A DNA stretch of 64,000 nucleotides, from the NCBI RefSeq assembly GCF_045984285.3, contig NZ_JBJQIK030000001.1, positions 682,001 through 746,000 on the forward strand. The letters run 5' to 3'. Of this stretch, positions 32,246 to 40,515 are shown piece by piece. The position numbers were made by a program, and so were the translations under genes. This DNA comes from Rugamonas sp045984285. GTDB taxonomy: Bacteria > Pseudomonadota > Gammaproteobacteria > Burkholderiales > Burkholderiaceae_D. Position 1 is the first letter of the stretch. Each line of letters opens with the position of its first letter. Below the pieces are notes generated by a model. That model had not been told where the DNA came from and made no database searches. It saw nothing but the letters and a program-made list of their open reading frames with translations.

Positions 32246-33421
32246 TTACTTGGCCGCTGCCGGCGTTGCCGGCGCAGCAGGCGCCGCGGCTTTCCATGCC
32301 ACCGGCGTGACCGGTGTGCCCGGTTTCGCCTTCTGGAAGCCTTCCACGATAATGCGTTCGCCGCCTTTCAGGCCGGAGCTCACGATCCAGTTGTTGCCCT
32401 GCGAGGCTTCGGCCTGCACCGGCTGCGCCACCACCTTGTTGTCGGCGCCGACGACCATCACGGAAGAACCTTCCGCGCCGCGCACAATGGCCTGCTGCGG
32501 CACGGTGATGGCCGCTTCGTTCACGCCCTGTTCCAGGCGGGCGCGCACATACATGCCGGGCAGCAGGGTGCGTTTCGGATTCGGGAATTCGGCGCGCATG
32601 GAGACCGAGCCGGTGCTCTCGTCCACTGCCACGTCCGAGAACAGCAGCTTGCCCGCGGTCGGGTATTCCTGGCCATCTTCCGTCACCAGCGTCACGCGCG
32701 CCTGGTCCTTGCCCACGCTCTTGAGCTGGCCGCTGGCCAGTGCGCGCTTCAGGGCAAGCAGTTCGGTCGAGGACTGGGTGATCGTCACGTAGATCGGGTC
32801 CAGCTGCTGGACCGTGGCCATCGGGGTGGCTTCGCCCTGGCCCACCAGTGCACCCTCCGTGACCAGCGCACGGCCAACGCGGCCCGGGATCGGCGAGGTA
32901 ACAGTGGCATAGCCCAGCGTCAGGCCTGCATTGGTGCGCGCGGCGCGCGCATTGGCCAGGTCGGCCGCGGCCTGCTTCTGGGCCGTCACGGCATCGTCAT
33001 ACTCCTGCTGGCTGACGGCCTGCGCGGCCAGCAGCGGCTTGTAGCGCTTCACCTTGAGTTCCGCCTGCGCCAGGTTCGCTTCCGCCTTGCTCACGGCCGC
33101 CTGTGCGCTCTCGAAGCTGGCCTGGAACTGGGCCGGATCGATACGGAACAGCACCTGTCCCGCCTTCACGTCGCTGCCTTCCTCGAACACGCGTTTCAGC
33201 ACGATGCCGGCGGTACGGGCGCGCACCTGGGCAATGCGGTAGGCCTCGACGCGGCCGGGCAGCTCATTGCTCACAGCCACGGTGGAAGGAGCAACGGTGA
33301 TGACGGAGACGGTCGGGGGAGGCGGGGCGGTTGGAGCGCTTTCCTTCTTGCCGCAAGCCGCCATGAGCGACAGGGTGATGACTGCGAATGCAAGAGGCGT
33401 GTAACGAGGAACAGATCTCAT
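32246..33421 (-). CDS. RND efflux periplasmic adaptor (AcrA/MexA-like)
   Basis: A 391-residue membrane fusion lipoprotein. The signal peptide has the lipobox LMAAC with Cys at about 23. Domains run in order: beta-barrel strands, the lipoyl half-motifs (ELPGRVEAYRIAQVRARTAG, then YATVTSPIPGRVG), the alpha hairpin (about 95-165) and the membrane-proximal domain. It is the first gene of the pump operon. No tetR- or marR-type repressor lies beside it; the divergent neighbour is a toxin-antitoxin pair, so control must come from elsewhere. Confidence 0.95.
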   Translation of the reverse strand: MRSVPRYTPLAFAVITLSLMAACGKKESAPTAPPPPTVSVITVAPSTVAVSNELPGRVEAYRIAQVRARTAGIVLKRVFEEGSDVKAGQVLFRIDPAQFQASFESAQAAVSKAEANLAQAELKVKRYKPLLAAQAVSQQEYDDAVTAQKQAAADLANARAARTNAGLTLGYATVTSPIPGRVGRALVTEGALVGQGEATPMATVQQLDPIYVTITQSSTELLALKRALASGQLKSVGKDQARVTLVTEDGQEYPTAGKLLFSDVAVDESTGSVSMRAEFPNPKRTLLPGMYVRARLEQGVNEAAITVPQQAIVRGAEGSSVMVVGADNKVVAQPVQAEASQGNNWIVSSGLKGGERIIVEGFQKAKPGTPVTPVAWKAAAPAAPATPAAAK

Positions 33422-33475
33422 GGATGTCTCGTGAAGTTAGGGGGTTAAAACGGGTGCGTGTGATTGTATATCAGT

Positions 33476-33487
33476 GTTACTTGTAAC
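33476..33487. promoter_or_regulatory. Palindrome upstream of the efflux operon, possible operator
   Basis: GTTAC-TT-GTAAC lies 55-66 bp before the adaptor ATG. A TATACAAT-like -10 element is closer to the gene (about 33463-33470 on the minus strand). Position and symmetry suggest a repressor site, but no matching regulator family can be named. Confidence 0.35.
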
Positions 33488-33540
33488 GTTTTGTATAGAC
33501 CAATTCTCAAGGAATTGCCGGTTTCGCATCGCCCATGGCC

Positions 33541-33569
33541 TTGATCTGCAGTGGTGGCGGATCTACAAT
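33541..33569 (+). promoter_or_regulatory. Sigma-70 promoter of the mazEF-type operon
   Basis: TTGATC (33541-33546), exactly 17 bases, then TACAAT (33564-33569). The strong ribosome site GGGAGGG lies at 33580-33586, so the 5' leader is only about 15 nt. Confidence 0.75.
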
Positions 33570-33589
33570 GTATAAACACGGGAGGGTAT

Positions 33590-33841
33590 ATGGAATTGTC
33601 GATACAGAAATGGGGCAACAGTGCTGCGGTGAGGCTGCCGACCGAACTCCTGGGCATCCTGAAGGTTACATTGGGGGACAAGCTCAGCGTGAACATCCAG
33701 CCTGACGGTGTGCTGATCAAGGCCGCGCGTCCTTCGTATTCGCTGGCAGATCTGGTGGCGCAATGCGACCCTTCCGCACCGGAACCCGCCGATATGGAGG
33801 TCTGGAGTGACCTTAAGCCTGTGGGACGTGAGGCATGGTAA
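33590..33841 (+). CDS. MazE-like antitoxin (AbrB/SpoVT fold)
   Basis: An 83-residue protein. The AbrB-type DNA-binding swapped hairpin occupies residues 1-45 (MELSIQKWGNSAAVRLPTEL, then GDKLSVNIQPDGVLIK). The acidic, flexible C-terminus (PEPADMEVWSDLKP) is the part that typically neutralises the toxin. The start is at 33590, three bases after GGGAGGG. It overlaps the toxin start by 7 nt. MazE proteins repress their own promoter with the toxin as co-repressor. Confidence 0.9.
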   Translation: MELSIQKWGNSAAVRLPTELLGILKVTLGDKLSVNIQPDGVLIKAARPSYSLADLVAQCDPSAPEPADMEVWSDLKPVGREAW

Positions 33842-34182
33842 GGCGCAGCAAGTTCGAGCGTGGCGACATCGTGATGGTTGGCCTCGATCCCACGGAAGGG
33901 CATGAGCAGAAAGGCACGCGGCCTGCGCTTGTGTTATCTGCCAACGTGTTCAATGCGCTGGGACTCGTGCTGGTGGCGCCGATCACGCAGGGGGGCGACT
34001 TTGCCCGGCATGCGGGTTTTGCTACGACCTTAAGCGGGGCCGGAACGAAGACTCAGGGCGCAGCATTGATCAACCAGATTCGCATGTTGGATCTGGAAGC
34101 GCGCAAGGCGAAACGGATGGAGACAGTTCCGGAGTTTGTCGTGGAGGATGCATTGGCGCGCCTGCGCGCCATTACGGACTGA
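33835..34182 (+). CDS. MazF/PemK-type endoribonuclease toxin
   Basis: A 115-residue PemK-like protein. The motif GDIVMVGLDPTEGHEQKGTR with RPALVLSA is the substrate-binding beta core. Thr in VAPITQGG and the segment NQIRMLDLEAR complete the fold. Such toxins cut single-stranded mRNA at short sequence motifs; this one's specificity is unknown. Both genes are intact and overlapping, so the pair is probably functional. Between an efflux operon and central metabolism genes it looks like an accessory insertion. Confidence 0.92.
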   Translation: MVRRSKFERGDIVMVGLDPTEGHEQKGTRPALVLSANVFNALGLVLVAPITQGGDFARHAGFATTLSGAGTKTQGAALINQIRMLDLEARKAKRMETVPEFVVEDALARLRAITD

Positions 34183-34216
34183 AAAACAAAGGCCCGGCCG
34201 TTTTAGCGGCCGGGCC
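34181..34216 (-). terminator. Rho-independent terminator after tal
   Basis: GGCCCGGCCG pairs with CGGCCGGGCC (34191-34200 with 34207-34216), a perfect 10-bp stem. On the minus strand it is followed by TTTGTTTTTC, so it serves tal, whose stop is 22 nt away. The toxin gene ends next to it on the other strand, where no T run follows. Confidence 0.88.
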
Positions 34217-34238
34217 CGGGCACATCCGCCGCGGCGGC

Positions 34239-35165
34239 TTATTTCATGCCGGAGATGATCTGTTTCAGCTTGCCGGAGTCGGCGCAGAAGGCGCGGATGC
34301 CTTCGGCCAGCTTCTCGGTTGCCATCGCGTCTTCGTTCAGCATGAAGCGGAAGGTCTTTTCGTCCATCGCGATCTTGTTCTGCGCGCCGGACGATGCGTC
34401 GAGCTTGCGCTCCACCGGGCCGGTGGTGTCGGCCAGTTTCTGCAGCAGGTCCGGGCTGATGGTCAGCAGGTCGCAGCCGGCCAGTTCCAGGATCTGGCTG
34501 GTGTTGCGGAAGCTGGCGCCCATCACTTCGGTCTTGTAGCCGAACTTGCGGTAGTAGTTGTAGATGCGCTTCACGGACTGCACGCCCGGGTCTTCCGCGC
34601 CCTGGTAATCGATGCCGGTGGATTTCTTGTACCAGTCGTAGATGCGGCCCACGAACGGCGAAATCAGCTGCACGCCGGCTTCGGCGCAGGCGATGGCCTG
34701 CGGCAGGCAGAACAGCAGGGTCAAGTTGCAGTGGATGCCTTCCTTTTCCAGGATCTCGGCGGCCTTGATGCCTTCCCAGGTCGAAGCGATCTTGATCAGC
34801 ACGCGCTCGCGCGGAATGCCGGCCTGCTCGTACAGCGCGATCAGCTCGCGACCCTTGGCCACATTGCCTTCCACGTCGAAGGACAGGGCGGCGTCGATCT
34901 CGGTCGACACGCGGCCCGGAATGATCTTCAGGATCTCGGTGCCGAAGGCGATCAGCAGGCGGTCGATGATCTCGCCGGTCGATGCATTCGGATTGTCGCG
35001 CACGGCCTTTTCCAGCAGCGGCTTGTATTCGTCCTTCTGCACGGCCTTCAGGATCAGCGAGGGATTCGTGGTCGCATCGCGCGGGGTGTAGGCCTTGATC
35101 GACTGGAAGTCGCCGGTGTCGGCAACCACGGTGGTGTACTGTTTGAGCTGTTCGAGTTGGTTCAT
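34239..35165 (-). CDS. tal: Transaldolase
   Basis: A pentose phosphate enzyme that moves a dihydroxyacetone unit between sugar phosphates; 308 residues, matching TalB length. The active-site Lys lies in RVLIKIASTWEGIKAAEILE. DATTNPSLILKA at the start and SPFVGRIYDWYKKSTG are family signatures. It stands alone behind a 199-bp gap that contains dispersed repeat copy B, and no obvious ribosome site precedes the ATG. It supplies erythrose-4-phosphate alongside the nearby hexose phosphate genes. Confidence 0.98.
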   Translation of the reverse strand: MNQLEQLKQYTTVVADTGDFQSIKAYTPRDATTNPSLILKAVQKDEYKPLLEKAVRDNPNASTGEIIDRLLIAFGTEILKIIPGRVSTEIDAALSFDVEGNVAKGRELIALYEQAGIPRERVLIKIASTWEGIKAAEILEKEGIHCNLTLLFCLPQAIACAEAGVQLISPFVGRIYDWYKKSTGIDYQGAEDPGVQSVKRIYNYYRKFGYKTEVMGASFRNTSQILELAGCDLLTISPDLLQKLADTTGPVERKLDASSGAQNKIAMDEKTFRFMLNEDAMATEKLAEGIRAFCADSGKLKQIISGMK

Positions 35166-35270
35166 TGTGGTCGGAAAGGAAAGTCGTTGAATCCACGAGC
35201 GGAAGCGCGATTATACCGCGTTGGCCTGCCTTGCCACCGCACCAGCCCGGCCGTATACGGAACGTTGGCC

Positions 35271-35359
35271 GTCGCTCGCGCCTGCGCGGGACGGTCCGCC
35301 GATGCGGCCCAGGAGAGCCCCCGGCGGCGCCCCTGGGTTCCCGCCTGCGCGGGAACGAC
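35271..35359. repeat. Dispersed palindromic repeat, copy B (intergenic)
   Basis: An 89-bp element between tal and hexR, bounded by GTCGCTCGCG and CGGGAACGAC. It carries CGGTCCGCCGATGCGG identical to copy A, and an inner CCCAGGAG/CCCCTGGG pair. Foldback of the whole unit could act as a transcription barrier after hexR. Confidence 0.85.
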
Positions 35360-35364
35360 TGGGA

Positions 35365-36219
35365 TTAGCCGATGAAGGAGTCGAACTGCACTTCGAATTC
35401 CTGCAGCGCCTTCTGCGCGTTCTGCATCTTGCGGCGGAATTCGGGGCCGCGTTTCAGTGCGAGGCCCACTGCCAGCACGTCGATCACGACGAGGTAGGCC
35501 AGGCGCGCCGAAATCGGCGTGTAGGGGTCGGTATTGAAGATCAGGTCGATCGGGATCAGCACCGTCGCCAGGTCGGCCAGCGGCGTGCCGGAGGGCGCCA
35601 GCACGATCACGTCCGCGCCGCCGTCGCGCGCCAGGCTGACCGAGCGCACCAGCGCCGGGCTGTTGCCGCGCTGGGAAATCGCCACCAGCGCATCGCCCTT
35701 GCGCAGCAGGGCTGCGGCAATGCTGTGGATCGCCGGATCGGAATAGGCCACCGTGGGCACGCCGGAACGGAAGAACTTGTGCTGCGCGTCGGCGGCCACG
35801 ATGCCCGAAGTGCCCTGGCCGTAGAACTCGATCTTGTTCGCGTGCTGCAGGATATCCAGCGCTTTCTGGATCGGTTCGTGGTGCAGGTTGTTGCGCAGGT
35901 CCAGCAGCGTATTGATGGAACGGCTGCAGATTTTATTGACCAGATCCGAGGCCAGGTCGTCCTGTGACGGCTGCTCGTTCAGGCCGGGCAGGGCAAGGGC
36001 CAGCCCCTGCGCCAGCTTCAGCTTGAATTCGTGCCAGCCGTCGTAGCCCAGCGTGCGGCAGAAACGGACCACGGTGGGCTCGGAAACCTGCGCCGTTTTC
36101 GCCAGCGCAGTGATGTTGGCGCCCACCGTGCGGTTGGGATTATCCAGCACCGCCAGTGCCACCTTGCGCTCGGACTTGGACAGCGAGTCGAGCTGGGTTC
36201 GGATCGAGTCGAGCAGCAT
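35365..36219 (-). CDS. hexR: HexR-type RpiR-family regulator
   Basis: A 284-residue regulator. The RpiR helix-turn-helix is at about 1-77 (LSKSERKVALAVLDNPNRTV, then VSEPTVVRFCRTLGYDG). A SIS sugar-phosphate domain follows at about 120-250 (IEFYGQGTSGIVAADAQHKF, AISQRGNSP). HexR proteins repress Entner-Doudoroff and glucose genes and release DNA on binding 2-keto-3-deoxy-6-phosphogluconate. Its start overlaps the zwf stop by one base, so the regulator is made with its target. Candidate sites lie before zwf, pgi and edd. Confidence 0.92.
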   Translation of the reverse strand: MLLDSIRTQLDSLSKSERKVALAVLDNPNRTVGANITALAKTAQVSEPTVVRFCRTLGYDGWHEFKLKLAQGLALALPGLNEQPSQDDLASDLVNKICSRSINTLLDLRNNLHHEPIQKALDILQHANKIEFYGQGTSGIVAADAQHKFFRSGVPTVAYSDPAIHSIAAALLRKGDALVAISQRGNSPALVRSVSLARDGGADVIVLAPSGTPLADLATVLIPIDLIFNTDPYTPISARLAYLVVIDVLAVGLALKRGPEFRRKMQNAQKALQEFEVQFDSFIG

Positions 36220-37691
36220 CAGTCTTCCGGCAGCGCTTCTTCACGCCACTGCAGGCCGTCGCGTCCGATCAGCGCGCTGGCTGCCGCCGGACCCCAGGTG
36301 CCCGAGGTGTATGGCAGCGGCGCGGTATCGTCCTGTTCCCAGTTGTTCAGGATAGGCTCCACCCATTCCCATGCGGCTTCCAGCTCGTCGCCGCGCATGA
36401 ACAGGGTCAGCTGGCCGCGCAGCACGTCGAGCAGCAGGCGCTCGTAGGCATCCATGCGCGGCATCTTGAAGGTTTCGCGGAAGTCCAGTTCCAGCTCGGC
36501 CGGTTTCAGGCGCATGCCTTCGCCCGGCGTTTTCGCCATCAGGTTCATGCGCAGGCCTTCGTCCGGCTGCAGGCGGATCACCAGCGAGTTAGGCTGGAAG
36601 CTCGACGTCGGCTGGTTGAAGATCGAGTGCGGAATCTGCTTGAAGCGCACCACGATCTCCGCCAGGCCGTCGGCCATGCGCTTGCCGGTGCGCAGGTAGA
36701 AGGGCACGCCGGCCCAGCGCCAGGTGTCGATTTCCGCCTTCATGGCGACGAAGGTTTCGGTGCGCGACTGCTGCGGCGCATCCGGTTCGTCGCGGTAGCT
36801 CGGCACGGGCTGGCCATCGACGTGGCCCGCGCGGTACTGGCCGCGCACGATGTTCTGCGCCAGCGTGGTGGGCGTGAAGCGTTTCAGGGCGCGCAATACC
36901 TGCAGCTTGGCGTCGCGCACCGCGTCCGGCGCGGTCGATGCCGGCGGTTCCATGGCCACGATACAGAGCAGCTGCAGCAGGTGGTTCTGCAGCATGTCGC
37001 GCAGCGCGCCCGAGGTGTCGTAATAGCCGATGCGGTTGCCCACGCCGAGCTTTTCGGCGATGGTGATCTGCACGTCCGAAATCCATTCGCGGCGCCACAG
37101 CGGCTCGAACAGGATATTACCGAAGCGCAGGGCCAGCAGGTTCTGCACGGTTTCCTTGCCGAGGTAATGGTCGATACGGTAGATCTGCGACTCTTCGAAG
37201 AACTTGCCCACTTCCGCATTGATCTGCTTGGCCGAGGCCAGGTCGCGGCCCAGCGGCTTCTCCAGCACCACGCGCGAATTCTTCGTCACCAGGCCGGACA
37301 CCTTCAGGTTCTCGCAGATCTTCGAGAACAGCGCAGGCGGCGTGGCCAGGTAGTAGACGCGGATCAGTTCCGGGTCGGGACGCAACGCGTCGGCCAGCGC
37401 CTTGTAGGAGGCGGCGTCGGTCGCGTTCAGCGACACATACACGATGCGCTTCGTGAAGCGTTCCCAGTTCTCCGGCGTGACCTTGGGCGACTTGATGTGC
37501 GGTTTCGACGTGCTGTTGACGGTGTCGATAAACTCTTCCTGCGTGTTTTCATGCCGGCCGATGCAGATGATGCGGGCATCGGGCGGCAGGTCGCCGCACA
37601 CATCGCGGCTGAACATCGCAGGCAGCAGCTTGCGCATCGCAAGGTCGCCGCTGCCGCCAAAGAGGACGAGGTCGAAATCGGAGAGTGCCAT
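36219..37691 (-). CDS. zwf: Glucose-6-phosphate 1-dehydrogenase
   Basis: Oxidises glucose 6-phosphate to 6-phosphogluconolactone with NAD(P)+; 490 residues. The nucleotide loop is FGGSGDLAMRKLLPA and the catalytic signature is RIDHYLGKETVQNLLALRF. The C-terminal domain ends in YTSGTWGPAAASALIGRDG. It is the first committed step toward the Entner-Doudoroff and oxidative pentose routes, and forms a zwf-hexR operon with the regulator. A HexR-like site lies 46-60 bp upstream of its ATG. Confidence 0.98.
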   Translation of the reverse strand: MALSDFDLVLFGGSGDLAMRKLLPAMFSRDVCGDLPPDARIICIGRHENTQEEFIDTVNSTSKPHIKSPKVTPENWERFTKRIVYVSLNATDAASYKALADALRPDPELIRVYYLATPPALFSKICENLKVSGLVTKNSRVVLEKPLGRDLASAKQINAEVGKFFEESQIYRIDHYLGKETVQNLLALRFGNILFEPLWRREWISDVQITIAEKLGVGNRIGYYDTSGALRDMLQNHLLQLLCIVAMEPPASTAPDAVRDAKLQVLRALKRFTPTTLAQNIVRGQYRAGHVDGQPVPSYRDEPDAPQQSRTETFVAMKAEIDTWRWAGVPFYLRTGKRMADGLAEIVVRFKQIPHSIFNQPTSSFQPNSLVIRLQPDEGLRMNLMAKTPGEGMRLKPAELELDFRETFKMPRMDAYERLLLDVLRGQLTLFMRGDELEAAWEWVEPILNNWEQDDTAPLPYTSGTWGPAAASALIGRDGLQWREEALPED

Positions 37692-37736
37692 ATTCGTTAT
37701 CTTCTGAAAATTTACAACGATTAATCTGGTCGATCA

Positions 37737-37751
37737 GGTAACTATACTACG
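37737..37751. promoter_or_regulatory. Candidate HexR site before zwf
   Basis: GGTAAC-TAT-ACTACG matches the remembered HexR consensus TGTART-N3-AYTACA at 9 of 12 fixed positions. It shares its GGTAA and ACTAC halves with the site before pgi. Confidence 0.6.
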
Positions 37752-37758
37752 TAACGCT

Positions 37759-38646
37759 TTATTCCACATAAGCTGCTTCAAGGCGGCCCGCCACCGGCAC
37801 GCGCACCGACAGCAGGCGCCCGCTGAGCGGGTATTCGGCCAGCTCTTCGGGCTTGCGGTTGCCGGCGCTCGTGATGTAGAGCGTACGCAGGTCCGCGCCG
37901 CCGAACGCCACCATGGTCGGGCATTTCACGGGCAGTTTGATTTCGTCCAGCTGTTCGCCGGCAGGCGAGAGCTTGAGCACGCGCCCGCCTTCGAACATCG
38001 CCACCCAGTAATTGCCTTCGCTGTCCACCGCCGCGCCATCGGGACGGCCGCCGTAGTCCGGCGCGGCCTTGTCCTTCGAGAACGCGCGCACTTCCTGCTG
38101 GTTGCCCACGTTGCCGGTCTGCGCGTCGAAGTCGAAGCGCGTGATGCGGTGCGAGGGCGTATCCGCGTGGTACATGAAGCGGTTGTCCGGGCTGAAAGCG
38201 AGGCCGTTGGAGGTGGTCATGCCGCCGGACCAGGCCAGGCGCACCTTGCCGCGCTCCAGCACATACATTTCCGCCGCCTGCCTGTCGCGCGGCTCGTAGA
38301 TGGTGCCGACCCAGAAACGGCCCGCCGCATCCACCTTGCCGTCGTTGAAGCGCGTGGTGCTGCGGTCGAAAGGCGAGGGCGCGATGTCGCGCAGCCTGCC
38401 GCTTTCCGTATCCAGGAAGGCGAAGCCGGTGCGCATGGCCACCACCAGGCCGCCGCCCGCGTTGCGCGCCAGCGTGGAAGGCTCGCTGGCCATCTTCCAC
38501 GATGTGTGCTCGCCGGAGCGCAGCCGGTGCACGGCGAAGCCTTCGATGTCCACCCAGTACAGCGCCTGCTCTTCCGGCACCCACAGCGGCGATTCGCCGA
38601 CCACCATGGCCTGGTCCAGCGCGACTTCCACCTGTTCCGCCATCAT
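37759..38646 (-). CDS. SMP-30/gluconolactonase-family lactonase
   Basis: A 295-residue six-bladed beta-propeller. Metal-binding residues are in GESPLWVPEEQALYWVDIEG near the start, TTSNGLAFSPDNRFMYHADT in the middle, and GRPDGAAVDSEGNYWVAMFE later. The family hydrolyses sugar lactones. Between pgi and zwf, the likeliest substrate is gluconolactone or 6-phosphogluconolactone; no pgl/devB gene is in this cluster. Its ATG overlaps the pgi stop by 4 nt, so the two are cotranscribed. Confidence 0.9.
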   Translation of the reverse strand: MMAEQVEVALDQAMVVGESPLWVPEEQALYWVDIEGFAVHRLRSGEHTSWKMASEPSTLARNAGGGLVVAMRTGFAFLDTESGRLRDIAPSPFDRSTTRFNDGKVDAAGRFWVGTIYEPRDRQAAEMYVLERGKVRLAWSGGMTTSNGLAFSPDNRFMYHADTPSHRITRFDFDAQTGNVGNQQEVRAFSKDKAAPDYGGRPDGAAVDSEGNYWVAMFEGGRVLKLSPAGEQLDEIKLPVKCPTMVAFGGADLRTLYITSAGNRKPEELAEYPLSGRLLSVRVPVAGRLEAAYVE

Positions 38647-40292
38647 TGCACCTTCGCGGCCTTGGCCATGATGATCAGGCCATTGGTCGAGCTGTCGTGC
38701 ACTTCCGGCTTGATGTCGCCGGTGAGTTCGGCCTGGATCTGTTTGGCCAGCACCTTGCCCAGTTCAACGCCCCACTGGTCGAAGCTGGCCACGTCCCACA
38801 GCACGCCCTGCACGAAGGTCTTGTGCTCGTACAGCGCGATCAGCGCGCCCAGCGTGGCCGGCGTGAGCTGGTCCATCAGGATCGTGTTGCTCGGGCGGTT
38901 GCCGGGGAAGGTCTTGTGCGGCACCAGTTCTTCAATCTGGGTATCGCTCAGCTTCTGCGCCTTCAGCTCGGCGCGTACTTCGTCCGCCGTTTTGCCCTTC
39001 ATGAAGGCCTCGGACTGGGCGAAGCAGTTGGCCAGCAGCGCGTCGTGATGGCCTTCCAGGTCATGCGTTGCGCGCAGCGTGGCGATGAAGTCGATCGGGG
39101 TCACGTCCGTGCCCTGGTGCAGCAGCTGGAAGTAGGCGTGCTGCGCGTTGGTGCCGCACTCGCCCCACACCACCGGGCAGGTTGGCGTGTCGACCGGCTT
39201 GCCGCCCCGGGTCACGCGCTTGCCGTTGCTTTCCATGTCGAGCTGCTGCAGGTAGGCCGGGAAGCGCGACAGGTCCTGGTGGTAGGGCGCAATCGACAGC
39301 GAGCCCGCATTCAGGAACTGGCGGTTCCAGAAACCGATGAGCGCCAGCAGCACCGGCATGTTCTGCTCCAGCGGCGCGGTGCGGAAGTGCTCATCCATTG
39401 CATGCGCGCCTTCCAGGAAGGTCTGGAAATAGCCGAAGCCCACCGCCAGCGCGACGGACAGGCCGATGGCCGACCACACGGAATAGCGGCCGCCGACCCA
39501 GTCCCAGAAGGGGAACATGTTTTCCGGATCGATGCCGAAAGCAGTGACTGCCTGCGTGTTGGTGGAGACGGCAACGAAATGGCGCGGCAGGTCCGCTTCC
39601 TTCGCCTCGCACAGGAACCAGCGGCGCGCAGTCTGCGCGTTCAGCATGGTTTCCGCCGTGGTGAAGGTTTTGGAGGCGACGATGAACAGCGTGGTTTCCA
39701 CATTCACCTGGGCCAGCACCGCATCCATGTCGTGGCCGTCCACATTGGAGACGAAGTGCATCTTCAGGCGTGGATGGGCATAGGAGCGCAGTGCCAGCAC
39801 GGCCATTTTCGGGCCGAGGTCCGAACCGCCGATGCCGATGTTGACGATGTCCGTGATCGGTTTGCCGGTGTGGCCGAGCCACGTGCCGCTGCGCACCTTG
39901 TCGGTAAAGGCATGCATACGGTCGAGCACCGCGTGCACATCCGCGTTCACGTCCTGTCCGTCCACCACCAGCGGTTTGCCACGCGGCATACGCAAGGCTG
40001 TGTGCAGCACGCTGCGATGTTCGGTAATATTGATTTTCTCGCCAGACAGCATGGCGTCGCGCCGGGCTTCCACGCCGCGCTCGCGCGCCAGGTCAACCAG
40101 CAGTTCGATGGTGCGCTGGTTTGCGCGGTTCTTCGAATAGTCGAGGAAAAGGCCGGCGGCATCCACGGTCATGGCCGGGAAGCGCTGCGGTTCGGCGGCG
40201 AACAGCTGGCGGATCTGCCAGTCCTGGGCGTCGGCAGCGTGGGATTGCAGGGCCAGGAAGCTGGCGGTCGTGGTGAGGGCAGGCTGGTGCAT
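38643..40292 (-). CDS. pgi: Glucose-6-phosphate isomerase
   Basis: Interconverts glucose 6-phosphate and fructose 6-phosphate; 549 residues. Signatures are NIGIGGSDLGPKMAVLAL, the substrate loop SKTFTTAETMLNA, GGRYSVWSAIGLSVALAVGF (P-Glc-isomerase pattern 1) and the C-terminal DQWGVELGKVLAK (pattern 2). It is the first gene of pgi-lactonase, divergent from edd. A candidate HexR site lies 49-63 bp before the ATG. No clear ribosome site precedes the start. Confidence 0.98.
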   Translation of the reverse strand: MHQPALTTTASFLALQSHAADAQDWQIRQLFAAEPQRFPAMTVDAAGLFLDYSKNRANQRTIELLVDLARERGVEARRDAMLSGEKINITEHRSVLHTALRMPRGKPLVVDGQDVNADVHAVLDRMHAFTDKVRSGTWLGHTGKPITDIVNIGIGGSDLGPKMAVLALRSYAHPRLKMHFVSNVDGHDMDAVLAQVNVETTLFIVASKTFTTAETMLNAQTARRWFLCEAKEADLPRHFVAVSTNTQAVTAFGIDPENMFPFWDWVGGRYSVWSAIGLSVALAVGFGYFQTFLEGAHAMDEHFRTAPLEQNMPVLLALIGFWNRQFLNAGSLSIAPYHQDLSRFPAYLQQLDMESNGKRVTRGGKPVDTPTCPVVWGECGTNAQHAYFQLLHQGTDVTPIDFIATLRATHDLEGHHDALLANCFAQSEAFMKGKTADEVRAELKAQKLSDTQIEELVPHKTFPGNRPSNTILMDQLTPATLGALIALYEHKTFVQGVLWDVASFDQWGVELGKVLAKQIQAELTGDIKPEVHDSSTNGLIIMAKAAKVQ

Positions 40293-40340
40293 GTTGTTGT
40301 GGCGGGTTTGGGAATATTATTCAACTATACAGCAAAAGCA

Positions 40341-40355
40341 GGTAAATTCACTACA
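40341..40355. promoter_or_regulatory. Candidate HexR site before pgi
   Basis: GGTAAA-TTC-ACTACA: the right half is a perfect AYTACA and the left half matches four of six bases of TGTART. It is very close to the site before zwf. Confidence 0.62.
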
Positions 40356-40474
40356 ACTCTTTTGGCGCGGCCTCAAAAAAGTTCCGCCGAGGGCGGTGCT
40401 GGGGCAATGGAGATTGTCCGGCGTCCTGCCGCCGTCGCCCTGAAGCGATGGCGCATCACCTTTGCCTGCAAAAG

Positions 40475-40489
40475 TGTAGTAAAATTTCG
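40475..40489. promoter_or_regulatory. Candidate HexR site before edd
   Basis: TGTAGT-AAA-ATTTCG: the left half is perfect and the right half is partial. It lies 27-41 bp before the edd ATG and overlaps a TAAAAT -10-like element, a position suited to repression. Confidence 0.58.
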
Positions 40490-40515
40490 AGAATTCATTG
40501 ATCAGGAACCACACC

